This document shows, piece by piece, positions 1-6,484 of a stretch of 11,029 nucleotides of DNA. Position numbers and translations under genes: made by a program. The notes below the pieces were generated by a model. The model saw nothing but the letters and a program-made list of their open reading frames with translations, ran no database searches and was not told the DNA's origin. The stretch's first letter is position 1, and each line of letters begins with the position of its first letter. Origin of the DNA: Gemmatimonadota bacterium (GTDB lineage Bacteria > Gemmatimonadota > Gemmatimonadetes > Gemmatimonadales > GWC2-71-9); assembly GCA_003220975.1 (NCBI GenBank), contig QHTX01000091.1, positions 8,142 to 19,170 of the forward strand, in the 5' to 3' direction.

Positions 1-99
1 CAGGACCGCGCCGTGGCGGCGCTCGAGTTCAAGTGCGACGTGCTGTGGTGCCTCCTGGATGCGGTGCAGCAGGGCCCGCTCCCCGGGACGGCGCCGTGA
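1..99 (+). CDS. pqqC: PqqC, pyrroloquinoline-quinone synthase, C-terminal end (partial)
   Basis: Only the last 32 codons are in the window, reading in frame from base 1 to TGA at 97-99. The peptide begins QDRAVAALEFKCDVLW, which resembles the C-terminal helix of PqqC, where a (Q/E)FKxDxLW pattern is typical. PqqC is a cofactorless oxidase that catalyses the last step of PQQ synthesis, ring closure and eight-electron oxidation of the PqqE/F/B-derived intermediate, in the cytoplasm. The identification rests on this short tail plus the pqqD and pqqE genes that follow directly, the usual pqqABCDE order. The stop overlaps the GTG start of pqqD. The catalytic residues lie upstream and cannot be checked. 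Confidence 0.8.
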   Translation, partial: QDRAVAALEFKCDVLWCLLDAVQQGPLPGTAP

Positions 100-362
100 G
101 CGCGACGGTGCCACGGCTGCATCCGAAGGCGCGGCTGCAACGGGACGAGGTGCGCCAGCGCGACGTGCTGCTGTATCCCGAAGGGCTCGTCGCCTTGAAC
201 GCGACGGGGGCCGAGATCCTGAAGCTGTGCGACGGCACGCGCTCCGTGGCCGACGTGGCCGCGGCCCTGCGGCAGCGCTACGGCGCCGAGGGCATCGAGC
301 AGGACGTCACGGCGTTCCTCGACGGGCTCGCCGCGAAGGGACTGGTGCTCTATGGACGCTAA
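96..362 (+). CDS. pqqD: PqqD, PqqA peptide chaperone
   Basis: An 88-residue protein, matching the usual length of about 90 for PqqD. It is a small winged-helix RiPP recognition element that binds the precursor peptide PqqA and presents it to the radical SAM enzyme PqqE. The family pattern is visible: PRLHPKARLQRDEVR near the start, YPEGLVALNATGAEIL at about 27-42, then LCDGTRSVADVAAALRQRY. I chose the GTG at 96-98 because it overlaps the pqqC stop (GTGA) and puts the conserved Pro-Arg-Leu near residue 6. An ATG further upstream at 33 would lie inside pqqC. The gene overlaps pqqE by 11 bases, which suggests translational coupling. It looks intact, unlike pqqE. Confidence 0.9.
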   Translation: MSATVPRLHPKARLQRDEVRQRDVLLYPEGLVALNATGAEILKLCDGTRSVADVAAALRQRYGAEGIEQDVTAFLDGLAAKGLVLYGR

Positions 363-1439
363 ACCGCTGTGGCTGCTCGCCGAGCTGACCTACAAGTGTC
401 CGCTGCAATGCCCGTATTGCTCCAACCCGCTCGCGTTCGCGGGCCCGCGCTTCAAACGCGAGCTCACCACCGAGGAATGGTGCCGCGTCTTCCGGGAGGC
501 GCGCGCCCTCGGCGTGCTGCAGCTCGGCCTCTCGGGCGGCGAGCCGACGCTGCGGCCCGACCTCGAGGAGCTGGTGCGCACCGCGCACGACCTCGGGCTG
601 TACAGCTCGCTCATCACTTCCGCCTATCGGCTGACCACGTGCAGATCAGCGTTCAGGGAGCGGACGCCGAGCTGTCCGACGAGATCGCTGGCACCACCTC
701 GTACGACGACAAGATCGCCGCGTACCACTACACTCGCGAGCTGGGCTTCCCGCTCACGGTCAACGTCGTGCTGCATCGCCGGAACCTCCACCAGGTGCGC
801 GAGCTCATTCGCCTGGCGGAGTCGCTCGGCGCGGAGCGCATCGAGCTCGCCAACACGCAGTTCTACGGCTGGGCGCTGCACAACCGCGACGCGCTCCTGC
901 CGACGCGGGAGCAGCTCGACGCCGCGTGGCGCGTGGTGCAGGAGGAGCGCGCGCGGCTCGGGCCGAAGCTCGAGATCGTGTGGGTGCTGCCCGACTATCA
1001 CGAGCAGTATCCCAAGCCCTGCATGGGCGGCTGGGCCCGCGCGTACATGACGGTCACCCCCGCCGGCGAGGTGTGGCCGTGTCACGCGGCCGGCCGCATC
1101 ACCACGCTCCAGTTTGCCAACGTGCGCGACCATCCGCTCGAATGGATCTGGAACGAATCGGATGCGTTCACCCGGTTTCGCGGCGACGCGTGGATGCCCG
1201 AGCCCTGCCGCTCGTGCCCCCGCAAGACCGTGGATTTCGGGGGCTGCCGCTGTCAGGCCTTCCTGATCGCGGGCGACGCGGGGCTGACCGATCCTGTGTG
1301 CTCGCTCTCGCCCCACCGGCCCTTGATCGACGCGGCGGTCGCCACGGCCGAGCGGGCAGCGAGTGAAGGCGGGAGCGCGCCGGTCGAGTGGACCTACCGC
1401 GCGGCGCCCGCGTCGCGCACCCTCGCCGCGAAAGGATGA
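352..1439 (+). pseudogene. pqqE: PqqE, PQQ radical SAM enzyme, frameshifted by an apparent 40-bp deletion
   Basis: PqqE links the glutamate and tyrosine side chains of PqqA (C-C bond), the first step of PQQ synthesis. The first part reads from ATG 352 and contains the radical SAM motif CPLQCPYC (residues 17-24) and SGGEPTLRPDL, with LITSAYRLT just before the break. The second part continues in another frame from about 633 (DHVQISVQG) to TGA 1437-1439. It keeps the auxiliary-cluster region: CMGGWARAY, WPCHAA, MPEPCRSCPRK, DFGGCRCQAF and DPVCSLSPH. The first frame alone stops at 1050 after a nonsense tail. Compared with family members recalled from memory, about 12 residues are missing between LT and DHVQ. 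That corresponds to 40 bp, a number that also explains the frame change. The ends otherwise match a normal PqqE of about 370-380 residues. Either a pseudogene or a sequence error. Confidence 0.85.
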
Positions 1440-2188
1440 CGGCCGCCGCGATCGCGGCCAGCGGCCTCGGCAAGGATTTCGGCGCGGTGCGCGCGCTCGA
1501 CCGTCTTGATCTCGAGGTGCGCGAGGCGGAGTTCTTCGGGTTCCTCGGTCCCAACGGCGCCGGGAAGACCACCACGGTGCATCTCCTTGCCACGCTGCTC
1601 GCCCCGTCCCGCGGCGGGGCGCGTGTCGCGGGCTACGACGTGGCGCGCGACGGCCTCGCCGTGCGCCGCCGCATCGGGCTGGTGTTCCAGGAGACCACCC
1701 TCGACCGCGACCTCACCGTGGAGGAGAACCTCCGATTCGCGGCGCGGCTGTGGGACTTGCCGCGCCGTGTCGCCGAGCCGCGCATCGACCGACTGCTCAG
1801 CCAGTTCGGGCTCGACGGACGGCGCCGCGAGCCCGTGCGCGCCCTGTCCGGCGGGTTGCGCCGCGCGCTCGACATCGCCCGCGGCATCCTGCACGAGCCC
1901 CGCGTGCTGTTTCTCGACGAGCCGACGGCCGGGCTCGACCCGCGGGCCCGCCGCTCGCTGTGGCAGCTGATCCGCGCGCTGCGCGAGTCAACCGGCCTCA
2001 CCGTGTTCCTCACGACGCACTACGTCGAGGAAGCGGAGCCGTGCGACCGCGTCGCGATCCTGGATGGGGGCCGGCTCGCCGCCCTCGGCGCCCCGGCCGA
2101 CCTCAAAGGCGAGGCGGGCGTGGGCTCGCTCGAAGAGGTCTTCCTGGCGCGCACCGGCCATCCCTTTGCCGATGGGGGCGCCGCGTAG
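1436..2188 (+). CDS. ABC transporter ATP-binding protein (ABC-2 exporter type)
   Basis: A 250-residue ABC ATPase that would power the permease encoded next to it. Visible motifs: Walker A GPNGAGKTTT at 38-47, Q-loop VFQE around Q85, signature LSGGL at 137-141 followed by RRALDIARG, Walker B VLFLDEP at 157-163, D-loop AGLDPRA, and H-loop TTH with His195. The sequence resembles the DrrA/CcmA-like ATPases of ABC-2 exporters. The ATG at 1436 overlaps the pqqE stop (ATGA), placing it in the PQQ operon. I recall ABC-2 ATPase/permease pairs being linked to PQQ-dependent alcohol dehydrogenase systems, so export or homeostasis of PQQ or a related compound is possible. The substrate cannot be read from the sequence. 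The C-terminal extension after the H-loop is short, typical of this class. Confidence 0.92.
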   Translation: MTAAAIAASGLGKDFGAVRALDRLDLEVREAEFFGFLGPNGAGKTTTVHLLATLLAPSRGGARVAGYDVARDGLAVRRRIGLVFQETTLDRDLTVEENLRFAARLWDLPRRVAEPRIDRLLSQFGLDGRRREPVRALSGGLRRALDIARGILHEPRVLFLDEPTAGLDPRARRSLWQLIRALRESTGLTVFLTTHYVEEAEPCDRVAILDGGRLAALGAPADLKGEAGVGSLEEVFLARTGHPFADGGAA

Positions 2189-2190
2189 CG

Positions 2191-2994
2191 ATGGGGGCGC
2201 GCGCGGTCTACGGGATCGTGGTCCGCGAATGGCTGCGGTTCCTGCGACAGCGGGGCCGCGTGCTCTCGAGCCTCGCGCGCCCCTTCGTGTGGCTGATCTT
2301 CGCGGGGGCGGGCTTCGCCGCCGTGTTCGCCGGCCGCGACGCGATCGACTATCGCGTCTACATGGCGCCGGGGCTGCTCGGCATGGTCGTGATGTTCGGC
2401 GCGCTGCTCGCGGCCCTCTCGACCGTGACCGACCGCGACGCCGGTGTGCTGCGCATGGTGCTCGTCGCCCCGATCCGCCGCAGCACGATCGCCATCGGCA
2501 AAGCGCTGGCAGCGACGCTGCTCGGCACGGTTCAAACGCTGGCCGTGGCTGCCGTCCTGTTGCCACTCGTGGGGCTCCGGCCCACCTGGGACGGCGCGCT
2601 GCTCGCCCTCGCGGGCATCGTGCTCTCAAGCCTCGCGACGGGCTCGCTCGGCGTGTTGCTTGCGGCGGGGATGCGCTCGATCGAGAACTTCGCCGGCGTG
2701 ATGAACTTCGTGGTGTTCCCGATGCTGTTCCTCTCGGGCGCCCTGTATCCCATCGGCCACCTCGGGCCGGTGCTTCACGTGTTGACGTACCTGAACCCGC
2801 TCGCCTACGGGGTGGACCTGCTCAAGCACGCGCTGCTCGCGCCGTGGACCGGCGCCGGCTACGGAGGGGAGCTGCGCGTGGCTCTCGACGTCGTCGCCCT
2901 CGTAGGCTTCGCGGTGGTGGGACTCGCCGGGGCGACGCCGCTCCTCGCGCGCGAGGGCGGCGTCACCCGGGCGGCGTTCCGCGAGCGGGCCTAG
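2191..2994 (+). CDS. ABC-2 type transporter permease
   Basis: A 267-residue integral membrane protein and the partner of the ATPase just upstream, separated by 2 bases. Six hydrophobic segments are apparent at about 28-48, 58-80, 101-128, 136-160, 168-190 and 230-252, the ABC-2 layout. Family features include a cytoplasmic EWLRFLRQRGR stretch at the N-terminus, the DRDAGVLRMVLVAPIRR loop at 81-97 (the fingerprint region before TM3), and FLSGALYPIGHLGPVLHVLTYLNPLAYGVDLLK at 180-212, where the LSGxxxP and NPLxYxVD patterns are typical of drug/polysaccharide exporters. The start at 2191 follows the TAG at 2186-2188. The stop at 2992-2994 shares the palindrome CTAG with the stop of the convergent gene. 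No substrate can be assigned; the link to PQQ is from operon position only. Confidence 0.9.
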   Translation: MGARAVYGIVVREWLRFLRQRGRVLSSLARPFVWLIFAGAGFAAVFAGRDAIDYRVYMAPGLLGMVVMFGALLAALSTVTDRDAGVLRMVLVAPIRRSTIAIGKALAATLLGTVQTLAVAAVLLPLVGLRPTWDGALLALAGIVLSSLATGSLGVLLAAGMRSIENFAGVMNFVVFPMLFLSGALYPIGHLGPVLHVLTYLNPLAYGVDLLKHALLAPWTGAGYGGELRVALDVVALVGFAVVGLAGATPLLAREGGVTRAAFRERA

Positions 2995-3980
2995 ACGAAA
3001 ATGCGCACGATCGCGCTGATCAGGAGGACGACGAGCGCCCCCGCCAGGCTCACGAGCAGCGTGAACGCCGCCGTCTTATCGCGCGGCGCCTTCATCACCG
3101 GCGGCAGGCCCGCGGCGAACAAGCGTATGCTGTAGAGCGCGAACGCCGCGCCCAGCAGCGACAGCTTTGGGAACACCGCCAGCACGCCGCCGAGCCAGTA
3201 CGGTGTGCTGCCGTACGCGGCGATCTTCAGCGCCTGCACCCGGTTCCGCTGGCCGCCGAGCGCCGTAGCCAGCGTCTCGATCAGCACGGCGAACAGGTAC
3301 ACACCGACGAGGCTCAGGCCGTACTCGAGCACACCGCCCGTCACCGCGTCCATCGCCGACATCGTATAGGTGCCGCCGATACCGTTCCGTTCCCCGGAGA
3401 CGACCGTGCCGAGCGTGGCCGCCACGGGCCCGATCGCCGCCATGGGGAGGAGGAAGCGAACGTAGATCGGTGCGGCGGTTGTGAACTCGCTCGCGATCGT
3501 GTTCCACTCCTCGGTCGGCCGCACCAGCAGGCGCTTGGCGCGCTCCAGCCACGCAGGCAGCTTGCGCGGTGGCCGGCGCGGTCGGGCGGGGGCCGCCGTC
3601 GGCTTGGTGCCGGGCCGCGGCGGCGGGCCGGCCCTGGGCGGTGTCGGCCCGCGACCCGGTGGAGTGGGTCCCCGGCCGGGAGGCGTTGGCCCGCGGGGCG
3701 GCGCACCTCCGGGCGGGCGGGGAGGTGGGGGCGCTCCGCCCGGTGGGCGCGGCGGCGCGCCGGGCGGCCGCGGTCCACCCGGCGCGCGCGGTGGCCCACC
3801 CGGTGAGCGCGGTGGCCCGACCGGTGGTCCTCCCGGTGGGCGCGGCGGTCCCCCCGGCGGGCGCGGCGGTCCACCGCCCGGGCCCGGTGGTCCACCCGGC
3901 GGACGCGGCGGTCCGCCCGGTGGGCGCGGTGGTCCGCCCGGTGGGCGCGGTGGTGTCGGCGGCTGCGGCGGGGTGCGCAT
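2991..3980 (-). CDS. Yip1-family-like membrane protein with a long Pro/Gly/Arg repeat tail
   Basis: A 329-residue protein in two parts. Residues 3 to about 125 are almost only Pro, Gly, Arg and Ala, in repeats such as PPRPPGG, then GPTPPGR units. Residues 141-329 resemble a Yip1-domain protein: a lead-in AWLERAKRLLVRPTEEWNTIASE (143-165) and hydrophobic segments at about 172-194, 216-240, 256-290 and 303-328. The motifs RPxxxWxxIA and AAYGSTPYWLGGVL are typical of bacterial Yip1-like proteins, whose function is mostly unknown. The disordered tail would lie in the cytoplasm. I chose ATG 3980 because AGGA lies 5 bases upstream; a GTG at 4022 would add 14 residues. It is convergent with the ABC permease and divergent from the amidohydrolase operon, so it is a stand-alone unit. 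Confidence 0.75.
   Translation of the reverse strand: MRTPPQPPTPPRPPGGPPRPPGGPPRPPGGPPGPGGGPPRPPGGPPRPPGGPPVGPPRSPGGPPRAPGGPRPPGAPPRPPGGAPPPPRPPGGAPPRGPTPPGRGPTPPGRGPTPPRAGPPPRPGTKPTAAPARPRRPPRKLPAWLERAKRLLVRPTEEWNTIASEFTTAAPIYVRFLLPMAAIGPVAATLGTVVSGERNGIGGTYTMSAMDAVTGGVLEYGLSLVGVYLFAVLIETLATALGGQRNRVQALKIAAYGSTPYWLGGVLAVFPKLSLLGAAFALYSIRLFAAGLPPVMKAPRDKTAAFTLLVSLAGALVVLLISAIVRIFV
3790..3960. repeat. 21-bp tandem repeat inside the proline-rich coding segment
   Basis: Successive 21-base units start with GG(C/T)GGTCC and end with GGGCGC or a near variant, at 3823-3843, 3844-3864, 3865-3885, 3886-3906, 3907-3927 and 3928-3948. An earlier unit lies at 3790-3810, followed by a 12-base partial unit at 3811-3822. 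Read on the minus strand each unit encodes seven residues of PPRPPGG type. Most differences between units fall at codon third positions, so the peptide repeat is better conserved than the DNA. More degenerate relatives continue down to about 3640. The unit is a multiple of three, so copy-number changes would lengthen or shorten the protein tail without a frameshift. Confidence 0.85.
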
Positions 3981-4036
3981 GGCAGTCCTGTCGCTCGGTG
4001 ATGGCACAAGATACAACACCACCTCAGATTCCAGCC
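3981..4036. promoter_or_regulatory. Divergent intergenic region, likely promoters for both directions
   Basis: This is the only non-coding stretch between the minus-strand Yip1-like gene (start 3980) and the plus-strand enzyme operon (start 4037), so promoters for both must be here or run into the flanking genes. It is less GC-rich than its surroundings, with AAGATACAAC at about 4008-4017. On the minus strand this reads as TTGTATCTT, a possible but weak -10 element. No good -35/-10 pair is visible in either direction. On the minus strand AGGA sits 5 bases before the Yip1-like start and is a plausible Shine-Dalgarno. If the operon starts at the alternative ATG 4001, the gap shrinks to 20 bases. 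Confidence 0.35.
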
Positions 4037-4837
4037 ATGCTGATCGACGTCCACGCGCATTTTTATCACGACCGCACGCTCCGCGCCGATTGGCGCGAGC
4101 GCAACGCCAGCCGGCTCCGCGCTGGTGAGCGCATCGGCATCACGACCCACGTCGCCTCGATCCTCGGGAGTTTTGGCCGGACGTCGCCGACCTACTTTCC
4201 GTCCCCGGCCGACCTGGAGTACGGCAATAACGCTCTCATCGGCTTGGAGCACACCCATCCCGACCGGATCCGCGGATACGTGACGGTCAACCCGAATTAC
4301 GCCACCCACGCCCGCGTCGAGATCCAGCGCGGGCTGGCGGCCGGGATGATCGGCATCAAGCTGGCCGCGAGCCGGCGCGCCAGCGATCCGCTGCTCGATC
4401 CGATTTGCGAGTTGGCGCGCGAGCGCGGCGTGCCGGTGCTGCATCACGTGTGGCAGCACCGGCGGCGCGACTGGCCGGGACAGGAGGCATCCGACGCCGT
4501 GGAACTGTGTGCGCTCGCCGCGCGCCATCCGGACGTGCGCTTCATCCTCGCGCACATCGGCGGCGGGGGCGATTGGCAACACTCGCTTGCCGCCCTTGCC
4601 CGCATCCCGAACGTCGCCGTGGATTTGTCGGGCAGCGGCGTGGACGGCGGCATGCTCGAGAGCTGTCTCGCGGCGGTGGGCGTCGAGCGACTCGTGTGGG
4701 GCACGGATCTGACGATGGACACTGGCTGGGCCAAGCTGCGCTACCTCGAGCGGCTGCTCGCGCCCAAGGAGCTCGAGCTCGTCAGGTGGAAGAACGCCGC
4801 GCGGCTCTTTCCCCACGGCGTGTTTCCGAGCGACTGA
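4037..4837 (+). CDS. Amidohydrolase-2 family metal-dependent TIM-barrel hydrolase
   Basis: A 266-residue protein of the amidohydrolase superfamily (Amidohydro_2 type, which includes decarboxylases such as ACMSD and lactone/amide hydrolases). The metal-binding signature is complete: DVHAH with His6 and His8 on strand 1, a lysine in GIKLA (108), His136/His137 in VLHHVWQH, His173 in ILAHIGGGGDW, and the catalytic Asp224 in VWGTDLTMD. It is likely a cytoplasmic hydrolase or decarboxylase of a cyclic or aromatic acid; the exact substrate is unknown. The first gene of a six-gene operon, its stop overlaps the next ATG (TGATG). I chose ATG 4037 because it puts the HxH motif at the usual N-terminal position. 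ATG 4001 is in frame and would add 12 residues; neither start has a clear Shine-Dalgarno. Confidence 0.85.
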   Translation: MLIDVHAHFYHDRTLRADWRERNASRLRAGERIGITTHVASILGSFGRTSPTYFPSPADLEYGNNALIGLEHTHPDRIRGYVTVNPNYATHARVEIQRGLAAGMIGIKLAASRRASDPLLDPICELARERGVPVLHHVWQHRRRDWPGQEASDAVELCALAARHPDVRFILAHIGGGGDWQHSLAALARIPNVAVDLSGSGVDGGMLESCLAAVGVERLVWGTDLTMDTGWAKLRYLERLLAPKELELVRWKNAARLFPHGVFPSD

Positions 4838-5610
4838 TGCGCGTCGACGTCAACGCGTTGCTCGGCGCCTACCCGTTCCGCAAGGTCCCCGGCACGTCAC
4901 CCGACGCGCTGCTCCAGGCCATGGACCGCGTCGCCATCCACGAGGCGTGGGTGAGTCACCTGCCCAGCCTGTTCTGGCGCGCGCCGGGCGACGGCAACGC
5001 GTGGCTGTACGAGACGACGGCCCGGCAGTCCCGCTTCAAACCGGTGCCGGCCGTCCATCCCGGGCTCGCCGGGTGGGAGCTGGCGCTGGGCGAGGCCGCC
5101 GATCGCGGCGCGCCGGTGGTGCGCTGCGATCCCACGCATTACGGGCTCGAGCCGACGGGACCGGAGATGCGAGTGCTCGTCGCGGCGTGCGGCGCCGCCC
5201 GGTTGCCCTTGATGCTGGCCGTGCGGCTCGAGGATGCGCGCCAACGCCATCCCAACGACCGCGCCCCGGAACTCTCCGCCGCCGCCGTGCGCGCGCTGAT
5301 CCGGAGCGACGAAGACGTGCGGCTGGTGATCACGCATGCCGACCGTGCCTTCATCGAAGAGGTGCACTTCGGGTCCACGCCGGAGGAAGCCGCGCGCCTC
5401 TGGTGGGACGTCAGCTGGATCTGGGGGCCACCCGAGGACCACCTGGCGACGCTGCTGGAGACGATCGGCGTGCACCGGTTCGTGTTCGGGACCGGCCAGC
5501 CGCTGCGGCTGCCGGAGACGAGCGTGGCAAAGCTGGACCTGCTCGATCTTGCGACGGAGCAGCGCGCGGCGATCGAATCCGAGAACGCGACACGTGGGCT
5601 TGCGGGCTGA
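4837..5610 (+). CDS. Amidohydrolase-like protein with lost metal ligands (possible pseudoenzyme or partner subunit)
   Basis: A 257-residue protein starting in the stop of the preceding amidohydrolase (TGATG), so the two are probably translationally coupled. It has the same general layout as its neighbour: DVNALLGAYPFR at 4-15 in place of DVHAH, PAVHPGL at 71-77, CDPTHYG at 98-103, VITHADRAF at 164-172, and VFGTGQPLRLP at 216-226 in place of the WGTDLTMD strand. The HxH pair is replaced by Asn6 and Leu8, and the catalytic aspartate position by Gly220; only His167 of the core ligands is evident. Sequences with the xVNxxLGxxPFR start form a recognisable degenerate branch of the Amidohydro_2 family. 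It may act as a structural or regulatory partner of the active enzyme, or use a different chemistry. Inference only. Confidence 0.75.
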   Translation: MRVDVNALLGAYPFRKVPGTSPDALLQAMDRVAIHEAWVSHLPSLFWRAPGDGNAWLYETTARQSRFKPVPAVHPGLAGWELALGEAADRGAPVVRCDPTHYGLEPTGPEMRVLVAACGAARLPLMLAVRLEDARQRHPNDRAPELSAAAVRALIRSDEDVRLVITHADRAFIEEVHFGSTPEEAARLWWDVSWIWGPPEDHLATLLETIGVHRFVFGTGQPLRLPETSVAKLDLLDLATEQRAAIESENATRGLAG

Positions 5611-6484
5611 CCCCGTCCGCCGCTTGGAGTGGGGCCTCCTCCCTGCGGTCCCGGTCCCGTTCCGCGGCCGGGCGCTGGCCGAGGACGCGCAACGCGCCTA
5701 TGCCCGGTGGATGGCGCGTCAGCCGGTCGCCGGCGTCGCCGTGTGGGCCCACACCGGGCGGGGGCCGCACCTCTCGGCCGACGAGCGGCGGTGCGTACTG
5801 GCGACGTGGCGCGCAGCGCTGTCGGACAAGGTGATCGTGGCGGGCGCCACCTCGCCGACAATGGCGCAGGAGGCGAAGGCGGGCGGCGCCGACCTGTTGC
5901 TCGCGTTCCCGCAGCGCGACGATGTGGTGGGCTACCACGAGGCCCTGGGGCGCGAGCTCCCCGTGATCGCCTTCTATCTGTACGAGGCCGCGGGCGGCGT
6001 ACCGTACGACGACGCCACGCTGCACGCGATCCTCGAGCTGCCGCGGGTAATCGGGATCAAGGTCGCGACACTCGACTCGGCCGTGACGTTCCAGCGGATC
6101 GCCGCTCTGGCCCGCGCCCATCCGGGCAAGCTGCTCATCACGGGCGAGGATCGCTTCCTCGGGTACTCGGTGCTGCTGGGTGCCCGCGCGGCGCTGATCG
6201 GCATGGGCGCGGCGCTCACGGATCTCCAGGCGGAGCTGCTCGCCGCCTACGCCCGGCGGGACTTCGCGACGTTTCTCAGCTTGACGTCGCTGTGCGACGC
6301 CTTTGGCGCGACGGCGTTTGCCGCCCCCGTAGAAGGCTACGTGCAGCGCATGCTCTGGGCGCTCGCGGCCGAAGGAGTCGTCCCCGACGACGCGTGCGAC
6401 GACCCCTGGCGGCCGGCACTCGGCGCGGCGGAGCGCGACGCCGTGCAGCAAGCGGTGCGGGAGGCGCGCGAGGCACGGCGATGA
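5594..6484 (+). CDS. DapA/NanA-type (dihydrodipicolinate synthase family) aldolase-lyase
   Basis: A 296-residue protein, the normal length for class I pyruvate-type aldolases of the DapA family, which act through a lysine Schiff base. Visible are the GLLPAVPVPF start (14-23), WAHTGRGPHLSADER (51-65, the position of the GTTGE motif), the tyrosine region IAFYLYEAAGG (125-135), and the Schiff-base lysine in VIGIKVAT (Lys156), followed by LLITGEDRFLG. Compared with DapA, the first Thr of GTTGE is His53, and the Arg of YNVPSRTG is replaced by Ala133. A different substrate from aspartate semialdehyde is therefore likely. The GTG at 5594 overlaps the end of the upstream gene by 17 bases and gives a family-like N-terminus. 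The 3' end overlaps the next ATG as ATGA. Confidence 0.85.
   Translation: MGLRADPVRRLEWGLLPAVPVPFRGRALAEDAQRAYARWMARQPVAGVAVWAHTGRGPHLSADERRCVLATWRAALSDKVIVAGATSPTMAQEAKAGGADLLLAFPQRDDVVGYHEALGRELPVIAFYLYEAAGGVPYDDATLHAILELPRVIGIKVATLDSAVTFQRIAALARAHPGKLLITGEDRFLGYSVLLGARAALIGMGAALTDLQAELLAAYARRDFATFLSLTSLCDAFGATAFAAPVEGYVQRMLWALAAEGVVPDDACDDPWRPALGAAERDAVQQAVREAREARR

Noticed and set aside
610..640. Programmed ribosomal frameshift in pqqE
   Set aside because: No slippery heptamer or obvious stimulatory hairpin is visible, and a frameshift would still leave 12 conserved residues missing. A deletion explains both facts.
2064..3806. 580-codon + strand open frame spanning the permease and the Yip1-like gene
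   Set aside because: Arg/Ala-rich low-complexity translation that crosses two well-supported genes in other frames.
3640..3960. CRISPR array
   Set aside because: Repeats are contiguous 21-bp units with no unique spacers, are in frame, and vary mostly at codon third positions.
3481..4128. Gly/Pro-rich open frame on the + strand opposite the Yip1-like gene
   Set aside because: It is the complement of the proline-rich repeat and has no conserved domain. The minus frame continues into a recognisable membrane domain.
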